Assembly (NCBI GenBank): GCA_028287205.1
Contig: JAQBQC010000397.1
Location: forward strand, 1 to 17,023
Direction: 5' to 3'
DNA length: 17,023 bases
Source of the DNA: Gemmatimonadota bacterium
Lineage (GTDB): Bacteria > Gemmatimonadota > Gemmatimonadetes > Gemmatimonadales > Gemmatimonadaceae
Of this stretch, positions 6,029-12,743 are shown piece by piece. A model generated the notes under the pieces. It was not told the origin of the DNA. It worked only from the letters and a program-made list of their open reading frames with translations, and made no database searches. Position numbers and translations under genes: made by a program. The number at the start of each line of letters is the position of its first letter. The first letter of the stretch is position 1.

Positions 6029-7674
6029 TGCGCGCGCGGGCCGCGCGGGGCGCGATGCTCGGAATCGCGGTGGCGCTCGTGGTGGTGGCGAGCGGAGCCC
6101 GCGCGCAGGCGACGACTACGGCGACATCGAAGACATCGCGCGAAGTGCCGATCGTCGTCGCGTCCAAGCCGTTCGGCGAGTCGTATCTTCTTGCGGAGAT
6201 GTTCGCGCAGCTGCTGGAGGCGCACGGGCTCGCCGTCGATCGGCGGCCGGGGCTCGGGCAGACGGAGATCGCGATGCGCGCGCTCCGCTCGGGCGCGATC
6301 GATGTGTACCCCGAGTACACGGGCACCGGCCTTCTCGCGGTGCTGCACGACTCGCTCACCGATTCGCTCGCGAGCGATCCGCGCCTCGTTTTCAGGCACG
6401 TCGCGCGCGAGTTCCAGTCGCGATATGGCGTGCGGTGGCTTCCCCCACTCGGCTTTCAGAACAGCTACGCGATCGCGGTGCGGCGCAACACGGCCGCGCA
6501 GTATCATCTGCGAACGCTGAGCGATCTCGCGCGGGAAAGCGGGCATCTCGTGGCGGGGTTCACAGCGGATTTCATCGGGCGCGCCGACGGTCTGGCCGGG
6601 CTCACGCGCGCCTACGGCGTGCGTCCGCGCGCGGTGCGCCCGCTCGCGCCCGCGGTGAAGTACCAGGCGCTCGCGACGGGCGCCGTCGATGTGATCGACG
6701 GCTACTCCACCGATGGCCTGCTCTCCAAGTACGATCTGGTGACGCTCGTCGATGACAAGCACTTCTTCCCGCCCTACGAAGCGGCAGCCGTGGTGGGCGC
6801 ACGGCTCGCTCGCGAACGACCGGATGCCATTGCGGCGCTCACGACGCTGAGCGGAATGCTCGACGAGTCGCAGATGCGCGTGCTCAACCGCCGCGTCGAG
6901 GTCGACGGCGAGGATGTGAAGCGGGTGGCGGCAGATGCGCTCCACGACATCGGCGTTGCAGGGGACGCGAGCGCCGCGACACGGTCGGGCGGCAGGCTCA
7001 AAAGGACGACATCCCCTAGTACCAAGGGATCGCTCTCATCGTACCTCTGGGATCGCCGCGCCGCCATCGGGAGTCTCGTGCTCCAGCATCTGCTCCTCGT
7101 CGCGCTCGCGCTCGGCGCCGCCATCATCGTGGCGCTTCCGCTCGCGCTCGCGCTCGAGCGCGCGCGCCGGCTCGCGGAGCCGATGATCGGTGCGCTCGGC
7201 GTGCTCGAGACGATTCCGAGCATCGCGCTCCTGGCCTTCATGATCCCGTTGTTCGGAATCGGCGTGAAGCCTGCGCTCGTCGCGCTCTGGATCTACGCGC
7301 TCTATCCGATCGTGCGCAGCGCGTACGGCGGCGTGCGTGACGCAGATCCTTCGGCAGTGGAGGCCGCGGAGGCGCTCGGGATGACGCCGTGGCAACGGCT
7401 CTTGCGAGTGCGGCTGCCGCTCGCGGCGCCCGTCATCATGGCGGGGATCCGAACGGCGGCCGTCATCACCGTGGGCGCGGCCACGCTCGCCGCGTTCATC
7501 GGCGCAGGCGGCCTCGGCGAGCCGATCGTGGCAGGGCTCGCGCTCGCCGACACGAACATGATCCTGTCCGGCGCGCTCCCCGCCGCCGCGCTGGCGCTAG
7601 TCGTCGACGGCGTGCTCGCGCTGGTCGAGCGCGCAGTGTCGCCGGCCCACCTGCGTCACACCGCTTCGAGGTAG
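6028..7674 (+). CDS. Fused substrate-binding protein/permease of betaine-type ABC importer
   Basis: A 548-residue fusion of two normally separate importer subunits. Residues 1-27 form a signal sequence (hydrophobic LGIAVALVVVA, then GARAQA, with no lipobox Cys). Residues about 40-310 are an OpuAC/ProX-type binding domain, with IVVASKPFGES (42-52), DVYPEYTGTG (92-101), FQNSYAIAV (143-151) and YSTDG, DDK and FFPPYEAA (226-253). After a polar linker (about 311-345) comes a five-helix OpuCB-type permease (about 346-535) with the cytoplasmic EAA loop EAAEALGMTPWQRLLRVRLPLA region (445-466). Charge and helix order place the binding domain in the periplasm. ATG 6028 is preferred; GTG 6025 is possible. 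The gene is coupled to the ATPase, and its 3' end overlaps egtD by 19 bp tail to tail. The substrate is not determinable from sequence alone; ergothioneine is a context-based candidate. Confidence 0.92.
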   Translation: MRARAARGAMLGIAVALVVVASGARAQATTTATSKTSREVPIVVASKPFGESYLLAEMFAQLLEAHGLAVDRRPGLGQTEIAMRALRSGAIDVYPEYTGTGLLAVLHDSLTDSLASDPRLVFRHVAREFQSRYGVRWLPPLGFQNSYAIAVRRNTAAQYHLRTLSDLARESGHLVAGFTADFIGRADGLAGLTRAYGVRPRAVRPLAPAVKYQALATGAVDVIDGYSTDGLLSKYDLVTLVDDKHFFPPYEAAAVVGARLARERPDAIAALTTLSGMLDESQMRVLNRRVEVDGEDVKRVAADALHDIGVAGDASAATRSGGRLKRTTSPSTKGSLSSYLWDRRAAIGSLVLQHLLLVALALGAAIIVALPLALALERARRLAEPMIGALGVLETIPSIALLAFMIPLFGIGVKPALVALWIYALYPIVRSAYGGVRDADPSAVEAAEALGMTPWQRLLRVRLPLAAPVIMAGIRTAAVITVGAATLAAFIGAGGLGEPIVAGLALADTNMILSGALPAAALALVVDGVLALVERAVSPAHLRHTASR

Positions 7675-8630
7675 GCGACCCAGAACTGCCGTTTCTTGTT
7701 CGTCCACAGCTTCCGCATGCGGAAGCCTGCGGTCTCGATCAGCTCCTCGAGGCGCGCGCGATCGTACTTGTACGAGCTCTCGGTCCAGATCGATTCGCCC
7801 TTTTCGAAGTGAATGGGCTCGCCCGCGACCCTCACGATCTGCTCGACCTTGCTCACCAGGTGCATCTCGACGCGGCTCGCGCGCGGGTTGAAGAAGGCGC
7901 GATGCTCGAACGTATCGAGATCGAAGTGCGCGTGCACATCGCGATTGAGTCGCGCGAGAATATTGAGATTGAACGCCGCAGTCACGCCCGCGGAGTCGTC
8001 GTACGCGGCGTTCAATGTTGCGGCGCGCTTCCGGCGGTCGACGCCCAGAATGAGCGCGCCACCCTTGCCTACGGCGCGACGCACGCGACCGAGAAAGATC
8101 GCGGCCTCCATCGGATGAAAATTTCCGATCGTCGAGCCGGGAAAGAACGCAACTCGTCGCGATCCTTCGGGGAGAGGCGGCACCGCGAGCGGCAACGTGT
8201 AATCGGCGTGCAACGGCCGTATCGCGACACCGGGATACTCGGCCGCAAGCTCGCGCGAGACGCGGCCGAGCTGTTCGCGTGAGATGTCGATCGGCACGTA
8301 GGCGGCTGGCGACTCGAGGGCATCGAGCAGCAGGCGAATTTTCACGCCGGCGCCGCTGCCGTATTCGAGCAGCGCGACGCGCGGTCCCGCGAGCGCGGCG
8401 ATCTCCCCGCTGCGCGCGCGAAGGATCTCGAGCTCGGCCCGCGTGAGGTAGTACTCGGGGAGCTCGCAAATCTGCTCGAAGAGATCGGCCCCGGCCTCAT
8501 CGTAGAAGAGCTTCGGCGGAAGCGACTTCGGCTCCGACTGCAGCCCGCGGAGCACTTCCTCGCGCATCGGGCGCGCATCCGGACGCGCGACGACGCGCGG
8601 CACACCGTGTCGCGACGCCGACATCGTCAT
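7656..8630 (-). CDS. egtD: EgtD, L-histidine N-alpha-methyltransferase
   Basis: A 324-residue SAM-dependent methyltransferase that trimethylates the alpha-amino group of histidine to hercynine, the first step of ergothioneine synthesis. Family features: LPPKLFYDEAGADLFEQI (37-54), the YYLTRAE substrate-side motif (60-66), SAM-binding EYGSGAG (89-95), GSTIGNF (165-171) with the conserved Asn170, and SIWTESSYKY (280-289), whose E284 and S286 match the histidine-binding Glu/Ser of characterised EgtD. Length matches the family (about 320). Starts at 8648, 8630 and 8624 are in frame; 8630 lies 10 bp after egtB, while 8648 would overlap egtB by 8 bp and add six residues. None has a strong Shine-Dalgarno. 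It is cotranscribed downstream of egtB. Function is confident. Confidence 0.95.
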   Translation of the reverse strand: MTMSASRHGVPRVVARPDARPMREEVLRGLQSEPKSLPPKLFYDEAGADLFEQICELPEYYLTRAELEILRARSGEIAALAGPRVALLEYGSGAGVKIRLLLDALESPAAYVPIDISREQLGRVSRELAAEYPGVAIRPLHADYTLPLAVPPLPEGSRRVAFFPGSTIGNFHPMEAAIFLGRVRRAVGKGGALILGVDRRKRAATLNAAYDDSAGVTAAFNLNILARLNRDVHAHFDLDTFEHRAFFNPRASRVEMHLVSKVEQIVRVAGEPIHFEKGESIWTESSYKYDRARLEELIETAGFRMRKLWTNKKRQFWVAYLEAV

Positions 8631-8640
8631 CGATCGCTCA

Positions 8641-9963
8641 TCACGCATGGTCGGCAAGACGAATCCCCATGAACTGCCAACGCGCATCCGATGGAAAGAA
8701 GTTTCGGTACGTGAGCCGCGCATGCGACTGGGGCGTGGCGCACGACGCACCGCGAAGCACCCACTGATCGGCCATCCACTTTCCGTTGTACTCGCCGATC
8801 GCACCCGTGTCCGGCTTGAAGCCGGGATACCCCACGTACGCGCTCTGCGTCCATTGCCACACGTCGCCATAGAGCTGAGCGAGGCCGCCCTTCGCGACTT
8901 CGTCCGCGGAGGCGGGCGCGGGGTGGAAGCGCTCGCTCTCCACGAAGGTCCCCTCGATCGGCGCACCACGTGCCGCGACCTCCCACTCCGCCTCGGTGGG
9001 CAGGCGACGCTTCGCCCAGCGAGCGAATGCGTCCGCCTCGTAATAGCTCACGTGGCACACCGGCTCATCCGGCGCCACGGGCCGCGTGCCGGCGAGCGTG
9101 AACTCCGTCCATCCGTCGCCCTCGCGCTCCCAGTAGAAGGGAGCCTTCCAGCCGCCATCCTGAACGATGGCGAGACCGGGCGACAGCCAGAGCTCCGAGC
9201 GCTCGTAGCCACCATCGCTCATGAACTCGAGGTACTCGCCGTTCGTGACGAGCCGCGATGCGAGCGTGAAGTCCTCGAGGAATTCGCGGTGCGCGGGCCC
9301 TTCGTTGTCGAACGCGAAGCCGTCGCCCTGATGGCCGATGTGATGCACCCCGCCCGCGAACGAGCGCCACTTCTGTTCAGTCGCGACGCGTGCTGGTTGC
9401 GTCTGCCGCTCGCGATACACGGGACGAAGCGGATTCATCCAGAAGACGTGCTTGATGTCCGTGACCAGCAACTCCTGGTGCTGCTGCTCATGATGCAGGC
9501 CTAGCTCGATCAGCGCGTGTGCCGGATGACTCGGATCATTCCCGATGCGATGCAGCAGCTCACGCATCGCTTCGTTCACGTGCGCGCGATACTCGAACAC
9601 TTCACGCACGGTGGGCCGCGTGACGAGCCCTCGCTTGGCACGACAGTGGCGCTCGCCAGCCTGCACGTAGTACGAGTTGAACAGAAACGCGTACCGGGGA
9701 TTCGGCGACACGTACTCGGGCGAGTGCGGACCGAGAATGAATGTCTCGAAGAACCAGCTTGTGTGCGCGAGATGCCACTTGGTGGGACTCACGTCGGCCA
9801 TGCTGCTCACGACGTAGTCCTCCGTATCGAGCGGCTCGCACAGATGCTCGGTCTGTGCACGCACGGACTCGAAGCGATTGGCGAGCGTGCGCGAGGATGT
9901 CGGCAGCTGTTGTCCAGCAGGCCGCGTCGCTGCGGAATCGCTGGCAAGGAGAGAGGAGGCCAT
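8641..9963 (-). CDS. egtB: EgtB, hercynine sulfoxide synthase (non-heme iron)
   Basis: A 440-residue ergothioneine synthase that uses iron and oxygen to join a thiol donor to the imidazole of hercynine, giving the sulfoxide. An N-terminal DinB-like four-helix domain (about 25-190) carries the three-His iron site: H67 in KWHLAH, and H158/H162 in HHEQQH. A C-type-lectin-like FGE-sulfatase domain follows (about 200-440), with LPTEAEWEVAARG (321-333), YGDVWQWTQSAY (365-376) and a family-typical ending FMGIRLA. The NSYY run (96-99) and the absence of egtA and egtC nearby resemble type II EgtB, which uses free cysteine rather than gamma-glutamylcysteine; this assignment is tentative. ATG 9963 is chosen because AAGGG lies 5 bp upstream; ATG 9990 is the alternative. 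No egtE lyase gene is in the window. Confidence 0.95.
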   Translation of the reverse strand: MASSLLASDSAATRPAGQQLPTSSRTLANRFESVRAQTEHLCEPLDTEDYVVSSMADVSPTKWHLAHTSWFFETFILGPHSPEYVSPNPRYAFLFNSYYVQAGERHCRAKRGLVTRPTVREVFEYRAHVNEAMRELLHRIGNDPSHPAHALIELGLHHEQQHQELLVTDIKHVFWMNPLRPVYRERQTQPARVATEQKWRSFAGGVHHIGHQGDGFAFDNEGPAHREFLEDFTLASRLVTNGEYLEFMSDGGYERSELWLSPGLAIVQDGGWKAPFYWEREGDGWTEFTLAGTRPVAPDEPVCHVSYYEADAFARWAKRRLPTEAEWEVAARGAPIEGTFVESERFHPAPASADEVAKGGLAQLYGDVWQWTQSAYVGYPGFKPDTGAIGEYNGKWMADQWVLRGASCATPQSHARLTYRNFFPSDARWQFMGIRLADHA

Positions 9964-10066
9964 CAGAACCCTTGAGACAGAAACAGGCATTGCGATCATC
10001 TTACGCTGAAACAATCCATGCAGACTAGGGCAAGAACGGTGCATTTGGTTCCGAGGCCGCATACAG

Positions 10067-10077
10067 TGGTTTAACCA
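10067..10077. promoter_or_regulatory. 11-bp palindrome upstream of the flavoprotein gene
   Basis: TGGTT (10067-10071) and AACCA (10073-10077) form a perfect dyad around a single T, ending 13 bp before the ATG at 10091 and just before its Shine-Dalgarno (GAGAGG). It lies in the 127-bp divergent spacer with egtB, so it could act as an operator near the flavoprotein start. A binding role is inference from position and symmetry only. Confidence 0.25.
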
Positions 10078-10090
10078 GCACGAGAGGACC

Positions 10091-11449
10091 ATGACAGAGG
10101 AATTTGACCTGATCGTGCTCGGCACTGGAGCCGCCGGATCGACGCCGGCCTACAGCTGTCGCGCCGCCGGCTGGCGGGTTGCGGTGGCGGACGATCAGCC
10201 CTATGGCGGAACGTGCGCGAACCGTGGATGCGACCCCAAGAAGGTGCTCGTTGGAGCAGCGGAAGTCGTGTCGTGGCAACGTCGTATGCGCGGCTACGGG
10301 GTTGCGGGCGATGCCTCGATCGACTGGCCGGCGCTGATGGCATTCAAGCGGAGCTTTACCGATCCGGTGCCGTCGAATCGCGAGGCAGCATTCCAGAATG
10401 TGGGAATCGAGACGCTGCACGGCGTGGCCAGCTTCATCGCGGAGGACCGTCTCGCGATCGCCGGACGAGAGCTCACCGCGAAGCACGTCGTGATCGCGAC
10501 CGGCGCATCTCCGCGGCCGCTCGGAATTCCGGGAGAGGGACACGTCATCACGAGCACGGAGTTCCTGAATCTCGACGAGCTGCCGCGCCGAATCGTGTTC
10601 GTGGGCGCGGGCTACATCTCACTCGAGTTCGCGCACCTCGCGCATCACGCGGGCGCGGAGGTGATCGTGCTGGGGCGCGGCGCGCCGCTCCCGACGTTCG
10701 ATGACGCGCTGGTCGAGCGTCTGCTCGAGCATTCGAGAGACATCGGCATCGATGTGCGCCTCGATCATTCGGTAAGCGCGGTCGAGCGCGCGCCCGGGTC
10801 GGCGAGCTATCGCGTGCACGTCGGACACGGCTCGAGCGTGCAGGCGTTTGAAACGGACCTCGTGGTGCACGGGGCGGGACGCGTGCCGAACACCGCGCGC
10901 CTGTGCCCGGCCGCAGGGCGAATCGAGCTCGAGCACCATGGGTCGGTGCGCGTGAATGAGTTTCTGCAGAGCGTCTCGAATCCGCGCGTGTACGCCGCCG
11001 GTGATGTGGTCAGCCTGCCGGGCTCGCGCCCGCTGACGCCGGTTGCCGGGCACGAAGGATCAGTTGTCGCGGCGAATCTGCTGAACGGCAACACCACGCG
11101 TCCGGACTTTCGCGGCACTGCGAGCGTCGTCTTCACGCAGCCCCCGCTTGCCAGCGTCGGGCTCACGGAGAAGGAGGCGCGCGAAAAAGGAATTCCGGTG
11201 CGCGTCGCGACTGGCGACACGACCCAATGGTTCGTGAACCACCGCATTCGCGAGCCCGTTGGGATGTTCAAGACGATCGTCGACGAACGGACGGACCGTG
11301 TCGTGGGCGCGCACATTCTCGCCGGACACTGTGAAGAGGTCATCAATCTGTTCGCGATGGCGATCCGCTTCGACATCCCGGTCGCGGAGTTGAAGAAGGT
11401 GCTCTTCTCCTATCCCACCGGAAGCTCGAACGTGCAGTACATGCTGTGA
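10091..11449 (+). CDS. Pyridine nucleotide-disulfide oxidoreductase (glutathione reductase/MerA-like fold)
   Basis: A 452-residue FAD flavoprotein of the class I disulfide reductase fold. Visible features: FAD-binding GTGAAG (11-16), the redox-active disulfide GGTCANRGCDPKK (39-51, Cys42 and Cys47), ATGAS (136-140), the NAD(P)H-binding GAGYISLEF (172-180), GRVPNT (263-268) and the second FAD motif AAGD (302-305), then a dimerisation domain. The C-terminus reads YPTGSSN (441-447), where glutathione reductase and lipoamide dehydrogenase have HPT..E; the catalytic His/Glu pair is therefore absent. It could still reduce a disulfide or another acceptor such as a quinone. Arg196 after the second Rossmann strand hints at NADPH, but weakly. 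Start ATG 10091 has GAGAGG just upstream. It is divergent from egtB and may act in thiol redox; the substrate is unknown. Confidence 0.9.
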   Translation: MTEEFDLIVLGTGAAGSTPAYSCRAAGWRVAVADDQPYGGTCANRGCDPKKVLVGAAEVVSWQRRMRGYGVAGDASIDWPALMAFKRSFTDPVPSNREAAFQNVGIETLHGVASFIAEDRLAIAGRELTAKHVVIATGASPRPLGIPGEGHVITSTEFLNLDELPRRIVFVGAGYISLEFAHLAHHAGAEVIVLGRGAPLPTFDDALVERLLEHSRDIGIDVRLDHSVSAVERAPGSASYRVHVGHGSSVQAFETDLVVHGAGRVPNTARLCPAAGRIELEHHGSVRVNEFLQSVSNPRVYAAGDVVSLPGSRPLTPVAGHEGSVVAANLLNGNTTRPDFRGTASVVFTQPPLASVGLTEKEAREKGIPVRVATGDTTQWFVNHRIREPVGMFKTIVDERTDRVVGAHILAGHCEEVINLFAMAIRFDIPVAELKKVLFSYPTGSSNVQYML

Positions 11450-11460
11450 GCGCGGCTCAC
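11446..11460. terminator. Palindrome spanning both convergent stop codons
   Basis: GTGAGC (11446-11451) and GCTCAC (11455-11460) form a perfect inverted repeat around GCG. Its arms contain the TGA stop of the plus-strand flavoprotein (11447-11449) and the TGA stop of the minus-strand DUF5996 gene (11457-11459). The genes are only 7 bp apart, so this dyad is the only candidate bidirectional stop. There is no T-tract, so intrinsic termination is weakly supported. Confidence 0.3.
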
Positions 11461-12395
11461 TTCGAGCGCGAAGACTCTCCGCGCTCGAGTGAGGCGCGAT
11501 CCCAGCCGCCGAGCGTTGCGGCGGCGTCGTAGGTGCTCTGAAAGAAGTCGAGTGCCGCAGCATCGGGGTCCGCGGAGGTTCGCACGGCATCGTACGGCAG
11601 GATCCACTCGTGCATCACGTCATGATAGAAGCCGGCGTCAGGACGGATCTGCGCGGTGGGACAGCCCTTCGGCTCCGGATACGCGTAGGCATAGAAGACC
11701 GGCTCGACGATCGGGCTGCCAATTGCGCCGGGCCACCATCCTGCGCTGATGCACTCGTGCGAGTACGCTTCGCGCGTGATCCAGTCGGGGAGCCCGGGCA
11801 CGCCTCCCGGATGCTGCGGTGCGCGCGCGCCGTTGAAGCGCGTGCATGCGAGGTCGAAGCTGCCCCAGAAGAAATGCACGGGACTCGCCTTGCCAATGAA
11901 TCGCCCGCGAAAGATCTCGAGCATGCGAGATGCCTGCGCGAGTGCGTGCCAGAAGTCGCTCGCAGCGCGCGCATCGTACGAGCCGTGCGTCTCATCGTCC
12001 GTGAAGCGAATCCCATCCGCGATCTCGGAGGGCACGGGCCAGATGTGCACGTCGATCCCGAGCGAGCGCAATCCGGCCATGTACGCCTGGTAGAAATCGG
12101 CGACGGAGCGAGGCGCGAGCGCCATCGACCATGTGCGTCCGTCGTCACGCTGGATCTGCAGGGTGTGATCGATGAAATCGAGCTCTACCGAGAATCCCGC
12201 ATTTCCGTACGGCATCCGCGAGGTGGTGAGCCCGCGCGCGGAGACGTACAGCGGAACCTGCCACCAGTGATTGACCATCGGGGCGAGCGCGAGCCGCGTC
12301 TTTCCCACGATCTGCGTCCACATGTGGAGCGTGTCGCGCGTGTCGTTCCAGCTGGCGAGGGGAAGCGCCGGCCACGCGAGCGCGGTGGTGCTCAC
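11457..12395 (-). CDS. DUF5996 family protein
   Basis: A 312-residue cytoplasmic protein, with no signal peptide or membrane segment, matching what I recall of the DUF5996 family. That family has no established biochemical role known to me. Characteristic blocks are LPLASWNDTRDTLH, NHWWQVPLYVSARGL, SVADFYQAYM, SPVHFFWGSFDLACTRFNG, REAYSHECISAGWWPG and FYAYAYPEP. The protein is unusually rich in Trp, His, Tyr and Phe, and the invariant-looking aromatic/acidic blocks suggest an enzyme or ligand pocket rather than a structural role. GTG at 12395 is chosen as start because it overlaps the stop of the upstream zinc-finger gene (GTGA) and starts just before the family core; the 16 extra upstream codons are Arg/Gly-rich and unlike it. 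Coupled translation with the zinc-finger protein is therefore likely. Confidence 0.85.
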   Translation of the reverse strand: MSTTALAWPALPLASWNDTRDTLHMWTQIVGKTRLALAPMVNHWWQVPLYVSARGLTTSRMPYGNAGFSVELDFIDHTLQIQRDDGRTWSMALAPRSVADFYQAYMAGLRSLGIDVHIWPVPSEIADGIRFTDDETHGSYDARAASDFWHALAQASRMLEIFRGRFIGKASPVHFFWGSFDLACTRFNGARAPQHPGGVPGLPDWITREAYSHECISAGWWPGAIGSPIVEPVFYAYAYPEPKGCPTAQIRPDAGFYHDVMHEWILPYDAVRTSADPDAAALDFFQSTYDAAATLGGWDRASLERGESSRSK

Positions 12396-12685
12396 GCCCC
12401 CGGCTCGACCGCAGGCTCCATGAACAGCTCGTCGACGTAGCACCAGCTCCAGTCCTCGCCCGGCTGGAAGCTCTTCATGATCGGATGCTTCGACCCGTGA
12501 AAGTGCTTCGTCGCATGCTTCCCCTGCGACTGATCACAGCACCCGACGTGGCCGCACTCCTGGCAGAGACGCAGGTGCACCCAGCGCATGCCGAGCTTGA
12601 GACACTCTTCGCATCCGTTCGGAGTGTTGGGTGCGACGTCGCGCACCTGGTCGACATGGCTGCACGATTGAGCGGCAGGCGGCAT
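12392..12685 (-). CDS. Small UBP-type zinc finger protein
   Basis: A 97-residue protein consisting almost entirely of one UBP-type (ZnF-UBP) zinc finger. Candidate zinc ligands are C8/H10, C25/C28 (CEEC), C41/C44 (CQEC), C49/C50, and histidines H57, H61, H63 and H67. The blocks WVHLRLCQECGHVGCCD and HATKHFHGSKHPI are the classic signature. In eukaryotes this domain binds the free C-terminus of ubiquitin; what stand-alone bacterial versions bind is not established. GAGGAG sits 6 bp before ATG 12685, a strong ribosome site. It lies 58 bp downstream of lplA on the same strand and overlaps the DUF5996 start by 4 bp, so the three may form an operon. Confidence 0.9.
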   Translation of the reverse strand: MPPAAQSCSHVDQVRDVAPNTPNGCEECLKLGMRWVHLRLCQECGHVGCCDQSQGKHATKHFHGSKHPIMKSFQPGEDWSWCYVDELFMEPAVEPGA

Positions 12686-12743
12686 CGGCGTCTCCTCGAG
12701 TATCCGCGAAAACTACGTGCGGTGTTACAATTTCCGACGGTTC

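Noticed and set aside
7080..7165. Recurrent GCTCGCGCTCG runs resembling a simple repeat
   Set aside because: They encode the Leu/Ala-rich first membrane helix of the permease with biased codons, so coding explains them.
9635..9652. TTGGCACG followed by TGGC with the correct spacing, resembling a sigma-54 -24/-12 promoter
   Set aside because: It lies inside egtB in antisense orientation, the -12 element is imperfect, and no gene starts downstream.
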